5,537 nt of DNA, from NCBI GenBank assembly GCA_011322755.1, contig DRLZ01000303.1:1-5537 (forward strand), written 5' to 3'. Source of the stretch: Crenotrichaceae bacterium. Its GTDB lineage: Bacteria; Pseudomonadota; Gammaproteobacteria; Methylococcales; DRLZ01. Numbering within the stretch: position 1 is the stretch's first letter; the number at the start of each line of letters is the position of its first letter. Below are positions 1 to 5,537 of this stretch, piece after piece. A program made the position numbers and the translations under genes. The notes beneath the pieces were generated by a model. The model saw only the letters and a program-made list of their open reading frames with translations, had not been told where the DNA came from and made no database searches.

Positions 1-52
1 AATAATGTTTAATGAGTACCCATTCGTCATCTGAAATATCGCTGTCGTTCAT
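1..52 (-). CDS. IS4/IS5-family transposase, N-terminal fragment cut by window edge
   Basis: Reading the minus strand from an ATG at 50-52 gives 17 codons, MNDSDISDDEWVLIKHY, before the window ends. The pattern Asp-Ile-Ser-Asp-x-Glu-Trp-x-x-Ile is typical of the first residues of IS4/IS5-family DDE transposases (the short N-terminal domain annotated as a putative transposase domain of IS4/5). An AAGG sits just before the ATG, though only two bases away. The catalytic DDE part would lie left of the window, so I cannot say whether the gene is intact. The fragment is short, so the call rests on one motif plus its position next to a disrupted toxin-antitoxin locus. Confidence 0.58.
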   Translation of the reverse strand, partial: MNDSDISDDEWVLIKHY

Positions 53-124
53 AGCCTTAAGAAATTACTTGATGTTAAAACGCTTATTATATGATAAAAA
101 TATAAACTTTGACCAGACAGCTTC
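1..124 (-). mobile_element. Insertion sequence end, IS4/IS5-type (partial, runs off left edge)
   Basis: The minus-strand start of a transposase lies at 52, and the antitoxin homology of the neighbouring locus begins abruptly just to the right of position 124. This fits one end of an insertion sequence located at about 123/124, with the rest of the element left of the window. Reading inward on the minus strand, the tip would begin AAGCTGTCTGGTC. The bases CTAA at 124-127 match the YTAR target duplication used by many IS5-family elements, and TAA at 125-127 would fit the 3-bp variant. The other end and the second target copy are outside the window, so the boundary is inferred from where homology to the interrupted gene starts, not from a matched inverted repeat. 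Confidence 0.42.
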
Positions 125-125
125 T

Positions 126-202
126 AAGTTTAAATCAGGTCGTTTAACATGCAACTTCCAGACGATATCGCGCAATCACTCGGCAGTGAATTATCTTCTT
201 GA
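126..202 (+). pseudogene. Phd/VapB-type antitoxin, C-terminal remnant
   Basis: Two overlapping frames together spell the end of an antitoxin. The frame through 126-158 reads KFKSGRLTCNF, and the frame through 155-202 reads LPDDIAQSLGSELSS and then stops. Phd/VapB antitoxins that partner PIN toxins commonly end with a similar layout: a Gly-Lys/Arg-Leu strand, a Phe-Asp, then Leu-Pro-Asp-Asp followed by a short helix. The toxin remnant starts within its last bases (GTG at 186), which is the usual overlapping order. The DNA-binding N-terminal part is missing: nothing left of about 125 resembles an antitoxin, and the sequence there fits an insertion-sequence end instead. At least one frameshift lies at about 155-160. 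Without the downstream vapC remnant I would not have called this. Confidence 0.5.
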
Positions 203-555
203 TACCCTTCATTCTTATGGTAGGTAGATGATTCCAGGCAACTCAGCTGCCTTAGTTGTTAAATTAATCTTGATGGAATGAACCGAAGGTTATTTAAGTA
301 TAACCTGCCAATGAGAGATGGGTATTAACGCATCGATCGGTCGCCTTGAATTTCCGATGGGTCATGAAGACACAGTGGAACAAAATGGCTTTGAGCTGCT
401 CGCCATGACCAGACATATCATTGAATCGTCAAGTCTACTATGATCACAGAGATCCGTTTGACCGAATGCTAATTCTACAAGCCCGGTTAGAATCGCTGAC
501 ATTAAGCATTAAAGATACTGTTTTTCCTGGCTATGATGTGGCTCTTGTTTGGTAA
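186..555 (+). pseudogene. vapC: VapC-family PIN-domain toxin, decayed (multiple frameshifts and stops)
   Basis: VapC toxins are PIN-fold, Mg-dependent endoribonucleases held in check by the upstream antitoxin. Joining frames recovers almost the whole family pattern in order. NYLLDT starts at 189 (first acidic residue). SFLW-stop-VDDSRQLS lies at 212-253. YLSIT, a stop, then EMGINASIGRLEFPMG spans about 292-362 (the usual WE motif, whose Glu is the second acid). GFELLAMTRHII lies at about 390-425. DHRDPFDRMLILQARL starts at 442 (further acids) and runs on to the C-terminal GYDVALVW and TAA at 553-555. The total, 370 bp or about 123 codons, matches a full-length VapC. Damage seen: TAG for Trp near 223, TGA at 312-314 where the family has Trp, and frame changes near 205-210, between about 255 and 290, and at about 438. 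It is certainly not translatable as one protein. GTG at 186 is the probable ancestral start. Confidence 0.85.
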
Positions 556-638
556 CATTTGAAGAACTATGATGCACTTCCACGTTATGGGCGGTACTTG
601 AAGTCATCATATATTGAAATGAATATGTTTTAATTTAA

Positions 639-913
639 CTATTGTCGTACGTTAGCTTTATCTGCCTGAATTTCCAGCGCCTTGTTGAACCGGCGATAAG
701 CGTATTGAATAATCTTGATGCGCTGGTCTACAGGCAGTTTTTCGATGGGTTCCATAATCAGGTCAAAAATCCTATCCGCAGTGAAAAAATAACCTGTTTG
801 TGTTTCTAAAGGTTTCGATAGGGAAGAGCGGATGATTTTTTTGATGGTTTTACCAAACCAAGTGCCAGATCAGCATTGATAGCCCAGTGTTTTTTTAATT
901 TGATTGCTCTCAT
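639..913 (-). pseudogene. Small gene of unknown function, one-base frameshift
   Basis: From an ATG at 911-913, the first open frame after an in-frame TGA, the minus strand reads MRAIKLKKHWAINADLALGL, then VK. The frame then breaks; the next frame over continues TIKKIIRSSLSKPLETQTGY and runs without a stop to the TAG at 639-641. The later part includes FFTADRIFDLIMEPIEKLPV and AYRRFNKALEIQADKANVRQ. Adding one base to the run of four T at 848-851 joins the halves into a 91-residue protein, rich in Lys/Arg and helix-like. I do not recognise the family. Codon choice and hydrophobic spacing look coding-like in both halves. The gene may once have begun further upstream: the same frame is open before the TGA, reading MNISVAPGYFKQACWKHRLP, but with no recognisable homology. 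It follows the isomerase gene on the same strand, after about 240 bp. Confidence 0.5.
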
Positions 914-1152
914 AGACCCAGCTCATCGCGCTGGTAAGCGGTGTTTCCAGCAAGCTTGCTTAAAGTATCCTGGAGCGACTGAAATGTTCATTTTATGCGG
1001 ATAATTAGGATGGATATAACGAACACTGATTGTCAACGAACAAGTGGTTTAGCACATGCTTTTACTGCTAGCTCAACGTTTGAGATGAGACCTGCTTTAC
1101 TTCGAATTATACAGATCACGAAATGGTTAACACAGATACCCTTTTATGGTTG
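914..1152. other. Gene-free stretch downstream of the isomerase gene
   Basis: No convincing gene on either strand. Short open stretches on the minus strand upstream of the 639-913 remnant (for example a frame containing TFQSLQDTLSKLAGNTAYQR, about 912-985) look coding-like, but each is interrupted by stops and belongs to a different frame, so they may be further pieces of the same decayed gene. A TTGACA on the minus strand at 1031-1036 and a 7-base direct repeat GTTCGTT in the same place are the only other structures seen. No T-run hairpin follows the isomerase stop at 1153. Confidence 0.4.
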
Positions 1153-2400
1153 TTAATGATCTGGAATCGTCCATTGCAACGGATAATTGTGCATGACTGT
1201 TTTCAGATAAGCCGGCATTTTTTCCGAGAGTATGGCTTGTCTAACCCGGTCTTCAATGGCGGCAAAATCTTTGCTTTCAGCTGGTTTACGATTGACAATC
1301 ATTACTAGATGATAGCCTTTTGCAGATTTTATGACCGAGCTGATTTCACCATCGGGCAGCCGTTTGAGTTCAGTTTCTATTTCGGGCAAACTGCTATTTT
1401 CAGGCAACCAGCCCATATCACCGGAATGCTCGCGTCCATATGTGTCGATACTGTATTGCGACGCAAGTTCAAACAGGCTTTCCCCCGACTGAATACGCTG
1501 TCTGAGTTGTTTTGCGAGCTGTTCTGATGCAACCACAATCTGGCCAATCTGGCGGCGTTCAGGGATATAAGCGATTTCAGGATGTTTCTGAAAATACTGT
1601 TGCAACGTGTTCTTATCCGGAATCCATTCTTTTTGCTTCTTTTCCAGCAACATGTTAATCAGTAGCTGATGTTGATAGTCGCGCAGTTGATCCTGGGTAT
1701 CAATGGATTGATCTTTAGCTGCACGCGCCAGTATCAGCAGTTGGCCCCATTCCTCAAGTTTTGATTTAATCTGCTCTGTGACAATAACGCCTGAATTATC
1801 CAAGGGCAGCAGATCCCCTGTGGTGACTGAAAAACCATCTCCAGTCAACAACACTGTATCTGCAGTTAATGCCTTGGGATCACTGAGTTTGTCAGTATGC
1901 GTGATCACATGGTAACGCTGTTTTAGTTGCTTGATATGTGCAGTTTTAAAATCCGGGAATTGCCTTGCAACATAAGCAGATCGGCTGGCAGTCAGCGCAT
2001 CGCTGTTGCCCTTGTAGTGTTTCTGCAAGGTTTTCTCGACTGAATCCGGAATCGTGAATTGCTCACGAATAGTATTCAGGGAACGCTGTGCCAGCAGGGT
2101 GGTTTTAAAGTTAGCCATCTCTTTTGTAAAGACAGGATCATTATCCAGTCCCTGTTGTTTTGCGTGCAGATAGAGTGCTTCAGCGTGAACAAGTCGCAGC
2201 AACATATCGCCACGCAGATGTGCCTGATCTTTTTCATCCATTGCCGGAAACTGGGTAGCGTAGGGAGCTGAAGCCATCGCCACCTCAAGCTGGCGAGAAG
2301 TGATTACACTGTTACCGACTTTGACCAGGGTTTCATTGGCGATGCAGTTATTGATTGACAGTAAACCCAGGAGTGCTAAACAGAATGTGAATGTCTTCAT
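1153..2400 (-). CDS. Exported parvulin-type peptidyl-prolyl cis-trans isomerase (SurA/PpiC-like)
   Basis: Predicted periplasmic folding factor that catalyses cis-trans isomerisation of prolyl bonds and probably chaperones secreted proteins. Residues 1-21 form a Sec signal peptide ending Cys-Ile-Ala; the cysteine at 19 is preceded by Asn-Asn, so a lipobox is unlikely. Residues 23-165 and 181-280 look like two copies of a SurA/PpiC-type N-terminal helical region. The parvulin domain occupies about 282-372, with the conserved SGDMGW at 326-331 and GYH at 362-364. The family's usual first active-site His (in the His-Ile-Leu strand) is Gln287 here, in RRQIGQIVV. A C-terminal helix follows (380-405). 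The protein is 415 residues, similar in size to SurA (about 430), but it has one parvulin domain rather than two. It lies 179 bp after the multihaem cytochrome, on the same strand. The ribosome binding site is weak; CATAAT (minus strand, 2417-2422) could be a -10 box without a clear -35. Confidence 0.88.
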   Translation of the reverse strand: MKTFTFCLALLGLLSINNCIANETLVKVGNSVITSRQLEVAMASAPYATQFPAMDEKDQAHLRGDMLLRLVHAEALYLHAKQQGLDNDPVFTKEMANFKTTLLAQRSLNTIREQFTIPDSVEKTLQKHYKGNSDALTASRSAYVARQFPDFKTAHIKQLKQRYHVITHTDKLSDPKALTADTVLLTGDGFSVTTGDLLPLDNSGVIVTEQIKSKLEEWGQLLILARAAKDQSIDTQDQLRDYQHQLLINMLLEKKQKEWIPDKNTLQQYFQKHPEIAYIPERRQIGQIVVASEQLAKQLRQRIQSGESLFELASQYSIDTYGREHSGDMGWLPENSSLPEIETELKRLPDGEISSVIKSAKGYHLVMIVNRKPAESKDFAAIEDRVRQAILSEKMPAYLKTVMHNYPLQWTIPDH

Positions 2401-2505
2401 TCAGGTCTCAAAAAAGATTATGTTAGTGATGGTAAAAAAGGGCAGATTTGGTATTGCATCAAAAGCATGCCATCAAGTACCGGCAAGCCTCACAATACCG
2501 AGAGC

Positions 2506-2550
2506 TGTTATTACATCATTGTCCATACCCGTGGCAATGAAGCAATAACA
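2506..2550. repeat. Imperfect inverted repeat (hairpin) between cytochrome and isomerase genes
   Basis: TGTTATTACATCATTG at 2506-2521 and CAATGAAGCAATAACA at 2535-2550 are inverted copies matching at 14 of 16 positions. The 13-base spacer can itself pair CCA with TGG (2523-2525 with 2532-2534). The structure lies 30 bp after the stop of the seven-haem cytochrome gene and 106 bp before the isomerase start. No run of T follows in the transcribed direction, so it is not a standard intrinsic terminator. It could protect a transcript end, weaken read-through into the isomerase gene, or be a small repeated element. Confidence 0.55.
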
Positions 2551-2579
2551 ACGCTTGGTTTAGTGATGAGATTACATTT

Positions 2580-4973
2580 TTAATGCGGGTTTTTACCACC
2601 CAGATCAGGCGCGTTGGAATGAATCCAGCTGATTGCTGCATCAATATCGTTGCCAATTTTTTTGCCTTTCCATGTCATCGCTTCGGCAAATAATGGTACA
2701 CCAGTTTCATTGGTTTGGTGACAAGCGGGGCATCGTAATGGTCCGTGGCTGCCATCCGGGTTATATTGAGGCGCTTGCTTGTATGTTGTTGGATCAACAG
2801 TCGGGGTCACCGGATACAAACCGTGTATTGATTCATGGCAACCTTGACAGGCAATTCCTGCATGGCCTTTTGAATAACGCATCTGGCTGTATTTACCGGG
2901 CTGGTTGATTGGAAAAGCCACGCCGCCCTGGCCTTCAACATAAGGCGCTGCGTGGCAATCAGCGCAATGCGGAACACCTGGAGACAGCCAATAATCCCGG
3001 CCATGACTGGCGGCATCATAAGGCACTGGAGCCGCTCCGGTCGCGTTTTCTGGTAAAGTCAATGAAGCAAGTTTGACTGTCGGATTAGGAGACAGTAATG
3101 CCACGTTAATATCACCATCTTCGTCCTTGGTGATCAGTGGCTTGTCCTTGTTCATGGCAATGATCCCGATATCAGGTACCATTCGATTTTTTGCCCAGGT
3201 CAGCAGAATTCCGGATTTTTTCGGGTCATCCTCGCCGTTTCTGGTGAGCTGAACCTTAGGGTCGAGATACCGATTCTCCAGTATTTTTTGATTGACACCA
3301 ATGGCTCTAGCAATGGTTTTCAGTGATTTGTTGCGCAGAGTTTTGCCTTTTTGCTTGAAGGCCTGGGTGATGTTGTCGCGCTGATACAATTCACGGGATA
3401 GTTGACTATGGCAGTTGGTACACCATAAGCCTTTGCCGCCTTTGCCATTTCCAATCTGGGAGACGTTAGCCTGCATCCATTTGCCGATATTATTCAGATG
3501 TTCTGGTGTATCAGCCCCATCTTTATCCTTGTTTGGATTGGAGTGAACGTCACGCCCGGCAAAACAACCGCCTTTGGTATCGCGGTTATCACTTTTGGCG
3601 TAGTGATTTTTTCCGTTAGCTGTAATCGGGTAACCGTCCATGGAGCCATCCTGGCGATGAGCTGGATGGCAACCTGCACAGGTTCCAGTGCGACCTTCTG
3701 CATCTGGCAATGGTCTTAATGTCTGGTGAACGCGATGTAATGCTTCCGACAAGGCTGGTATCGGTCTATCTCCTTCGACTTTATTGCCTGTTAATGCTTC
3801 AGCAATCCCTTTTGATTGGAGTACACCAATCACATTATCAGCATGGCATTGCTGACACAATACAGGGTCACGTCCGAGCCGGTTATGGGTCGAGCGAGAG
3901 GATGGATCATATTTTGATATAAACCGGGTGCCATGCTTATTATCATGAATTTGCAGGATGGAAACTGAAGTGGCTTTTAGATTTGCCATATAGTCAGTTG
4001 CACCAAGACCTTTCCAGAATGCTTTTTCCTGTTTGTAAAGTGTATATTGTTTGCCATTGGCATTCTCGTTGGAGTGGCAATTGGCACAATTTGGTACATC
4101 AATGGGGTTGGTGCCAGTAAACTTGACAGGTTTTTTTGAATGGCTGTCAATCACTGGTTTGCCTGATTTAGCATCAACCAAAGCAACCCAGGCTTCCTGG
4201 TAGGGTCGAATATCGCTCTCGACAATTTCAAGTGGACTTTTTTTCATCATATTATCCAGAAACGGTGTGAGCGGCAAACCCAGGGCATCCCAGATACCAG
4301 GATTGGTCAAGACAATGGGGACATTATCCAGTACTGGAGATTTTGTATAAACAATGGTGCCTTCCTTACCTGTATAGTGAAGGTGACCACCTTTGAGAGG
4401 ACTGGGAACAACCGCACCTGCTGGCCCCATATCCCTGGGAATAGGAATTTCAATACCAATGCGTTTTTTCTCACTGTCTTTGCTGGTGTTTTTAGGATTG
4501 CTGCCTTTTAAATCCTTGTAGACATAGAGGTGGGTAAAATAGGCATTACCGACATTTTCATTTTCACCGTATTTACCGTCTTTATTGACATCATATGGGA
4601 CATTCCAGTACGCAAGTTTGGTTCCTTCAGAAAAGGTATTGTTGATATGGCCGTATTCAAGTTTGTAACGCTTATCCCCATCAACTAAAACGGTGGGATC
4701 TTTGGGATCAGCCTCAAGTAATTGTGGAAAATCATACGGCCCTTTGGCTGTTTTAATCACCTGACTTTGAATCGAGTTATATGGGGGAAGAATACAACAA
4801 TATGAAAAATCAAAGCCGGTACAATGCATGCCCAGTTCATAGTTAATGGTAATGTTGTAATCGTTCTTGGGACCGTGTTTTGGTGTTATTGCTGCAGACG
4901 CAGTAGTTAATGCCAGAAAAGAGCCAAGCAATCCAGAGACAAAAACCCAGAATAGATGTGGACGTTGATTCAT
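2580..4973 (-). CDS. Exported seven-haem c-type cytochrome with large N-terminal non-haem domain
   Basis: Predicted periplasmic or extracellular electron-transfer protein. A Sec signal peptide covers residues 1-27, with Ala-Ser-Ala before the likely cut. Residues 28-290 carry no haem site but open with NYELGMHC (44-51) and a Cys-Cys pair (59-60) followed by ILPPYN; 128-139 (DVNKDGKYGENE) fits a 12-residue EF-hand-like calcium loop. Seven CxxCH haem-binding motifs follow at 296, 373, 432, 518, 670, 709 and 748, with many spare histidines (for example 413, 416, 438, 457, 657, 704, 717, 743) that could serve as second axial ligands. Residues 525-665 form a haem-free spacer rich in Lys and Asp. 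There is no membrane anchor after the signal peptide. Non-haem cysteines are only 51, 59, 60 and 470. The start is fixed by AGGAGG four bases upstream. It sits between a c4-like cytochrome gene and an isomerase gene. The redox partner and substrate are unknown, and I cannot assign a named cytochrome. Confidence 0.9.
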   Translation of the reverse strand: MNQRPHLFWVFVSGLLGSFLALTTASAAITPKHGPKNDYNITINYELGMHCTGFDFSYCCILPPYNSIQSQVIKTAKGPYDFPQLLEADPKDPTVLVDGDKRYKLEYGHINNTFSEGTKLAYWNVPYDVNKDGKYGENENVGNAYFTHLYVYKDLKGSNPKNTSKDSEKKRIGIEIPIPRDMGPAGAVVPSPLKGGHLHYTGKEGTIVYTKSPVLDNVPIVLTNPGIWDALGLPLTPFLDNMMKKSPLEIVESDIRPYQEAWVALVDAKSGKPVIDSHSKKPVKFTGTNPIDVPNCANCHSNENANGKQYTLYKQEKAFWKGLGATDYMANLKATSVSILQIHDNKHGTRFISKYDPSSRSTHNRLGRDPVLCQQCHADNVIGVLQSKGIAEALTGNKVEGDRPIPALSEALHRVHQTLRPLPDAEGRTGTCAGCHPAHRQDGSMDGYPITANGKNHYAKSDNRDTKGGCFAGRDVHSNPNKDKDGADTPEHLNNIGKWMQANVSQIGNGKGGKGLWCTNCHSQLSRELYQRDNITQAFKQKGKTLRNKSLKTIARAIGVNQKILENRYLDPKVQLTRNGEDDPKKSGILLTWAKNRMVPDIGIIAMNKDKPLITKDEDGDINVALLSPNPTVKLASLTLPENATGAAPVPYDAASHGRDYWLSPGVPHCADCHAAPYVEGQGGVAFPINQPGKYSQMRYSKGHAGIACQGCHESIHGLYPVTPTVDPTTYKQAPQYNPDGSHGPLRCPACHQTNETGVPLFAEAMTWKGKKIGNDIDAAISWIHSNAPDLGGKNPH

Positions 4974-4977
4974 GATT

Positions 4978-4983
4978 CCTCCT
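4978..4983 (-). promoter_or_regulatory. Strong Shine-Dalgarno site of the seven-haem cytochrome gene
   Basis: A full AGGAGG on the minus strand lies four bases before the ATG at 4971-4973. It is by far the best ribosome binding site in the window and fixes the start of the 797-residue protein in front of a clean signal peptide. Confidence 0.8.
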
Positions 4984-5103
4984 CGATGGTCAGGTACTAC
5001 ATCAGCGAGATAATTTTAGCTAGTAAGGGAGATTATTTAACTCACTGCCTAAATATACTCGTTATCTGTTTGGATGTCTGCAATTATTGAAGCAGATATT
5101 TAC

Positions 5104-5121
5104 CAAGTTTTCCGAAACTTG
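5104..5121. repeat. Short perfect hairpin downstream of the c4-like cytochrome gene
   Basis: CAAGTTT (5104-5110) and AAACTTG (5115-5121) pair perfectly around a four-base loop. It lies 46 bp after the stop of the c4-like gene and about 130 bp before the start of the seven-haem gene. The stem is short and AT-rich and no T-run follows on the minus strand, so termination here would be weak at best. A poor promoter candidate overlaps it on the minus strand (TTGCAA, 17 bases, AAATAT). Confidence 0.35.
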
Positions 5122-5167
5122 CAAATCTTGGATTTGGAATATCATTTCAGCAATGTTCCACAGCTGA

Positions 5168-5537
5168 TCAACGTTCTACTCCGGAATAATATTCAGCCAA
5201 CCCCTCAATCTCTTGCTTGTCCAGTTGTTCAACGATGAGACGCATTCGGCTGTAGATGTCGTTGTGCCGCTTTCCTGTTTTGTAATCCTGCAAGGCTTTC
5301 TTCAGGTAATCAAATTGCTGACCTGTCAACGCTGGAACATCCATCACCTCTCCACGACCATCGGTGCCGTGACACGCTGAGCAAGGTGTAACGACTCGTT
5401 TACTGTCGCCAAGAAAAACAAGCGTTTGCGCTGCCTGGGTGATGTCGGTGTTTTCTTCCCATTCGAGTGGCGGCAAGGAACTAAACCATTTCGCAAGGTC
5501 TGCTATATCCTGGTCACTCAGTCCAACGGCCAGCGAT
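5168..5537 (-). CDS. c4-like diheme cytochrome c, C-terminal part (runs off right edge)
   Basis: The frame is open to the window edge and gives 122 residues ending in a TGA at 5168-5170. The first visible residues, SLAVGLSDQDIADLAKWFSS, are the closing helix of a class I cytochrome c domain. A second domain follows with CSACHGTDGRG (haem attachment at visible residues 52-56), PALTGQQFDYL, and a likely haem Met ligand at visible residue 98 in YSRMRLI, closing with QEIEGLAEYYSGV. Two such domains in tandem are the layout of cytochrome c4, a periplasmic diheme carrier that passes electrons between quinol-oxidising complexes and terminal oxidases or other haem proteins. The first haem site and signal peptide are outside the window. 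A TTG at 5474-5476 is inside the domain and is not the true start. It is in the same direction as the seven-haem cytochrome gene, 194 bp upstream, and could supply it with electrons or receive them from it. Confidence 0.82.
   Translation of the reverse strand, partial: SLAVGLSDQDIADLAKWFSSLPPLEWEENTDITQAAQTLVFLGDSKRVVTPCSACHGTDGRGEVMDVPALTGQQFDYLKKALQDYKTGKRHNDIYSRMRLIVEQLDKQEIEGLAEYYSGVER

Noticed and set aside
12..227. Plus-strand open frame of 71 codons as a real gene
   Set aside because: Its left part overlaps the transposase start and insertion-sequence end on the other strand, its middle is antitoxin tail, and its right end is the first residues of the vapC remnant; it is an accidental join.
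186..913. Several apparent Trp-to-TGA/TAG changes suggested an alternative genetic code
   Set aside because: The intact genes use TGG for Trp, end with TAA or TGA, and have no internal TGA; the changes occur only in stretches that also have frameshifts, so decay explains them.
1031..1036. Consensus TTGACA on the minus strand as a promoter -35 for the 639-913 remnant
   Set aside because: No -10-like hexamer lies 16-18 bases downstream; the nearest, TTATAT, is only 11 bases away.
2346..2348. Cys19 of the isomerase as a lipoprotein attachment site
   Set aside because: The preceding residues Ile-Asn-Asn do not fit a lipobox; a signal peptidase I cut after Cys-Ile-Ala is more likely.
3494..3922. 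Open frames on both strands inside the seven-haem gene
   Set aside because: They lie within the well-supported 797-residue coding frame and show no motif of their own.
5104..5121. Hairpin as an intrinsic terminator of the c4-like gene
   Set aside because: Seven-base AT-rich stem and no T-run after it in the transcribed direction.

Overview
The window looks like a piece of a moderately AT-rich proteobacterial chromosome, most likely gammaproteobacterial. The diheme c4-type cytochrome, the Sec-exported multihaem cytochrome and the periplasmic parvulin all point to a Gram-negative respiratory bacterium. I cannot name the genus from sequence alone. All intact genes are on the minus strand.

Right part (about 5537 down to 1153): three minus-strand genes in the same direction. 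First, in transcription order, is the C-terminal part of a c4-like diheme cytochrome c that runs off the window edge. Next is a 797-residue exported cytochrome with seven CxxCH haem sites and a large N-terminal domain without haem sites but with an unusual Cys/Cys-Cys motif. Last is a 415-residue exported parvulin-type peptidyl-prolyl isomerase that appears to be built from two tandem SurA/PpiC-like halves, only one of which still has the catalytic domain. A plausible reading is an electron-transfer module (diheme donor, multihaem acceptor) with a dedicated folding factor for the secreted multihaem protein. The gaps of 179 and 194 bp mean a single transcript is not proven. Each gap contains an inverted repeat.

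Left part (1 to about 1150): a graveyard of decayed genes. At the edge, on the minus strand, is the first 17 codons of an IS4/IS5-family transposase. Its insertion-sequence end appears to lie at about position 124, where it interrupts a type II toxin-antitoxin locus. Only the C-terminal tail of a Phd/VapB-like antitoxin remains, followed by a complete-length but multiply broken vapC PIN-domain toxin (186-555). The vapC remnant is not in the supplied reading frames as a single ORF; it is recovered by joining frames and shows two tryptophan codons turned into stops. A further broken small gene of unknown function (639-913, minus strand) is recovered by restoring one lost base. The 914-1152 stretch holds nothing I can assign.
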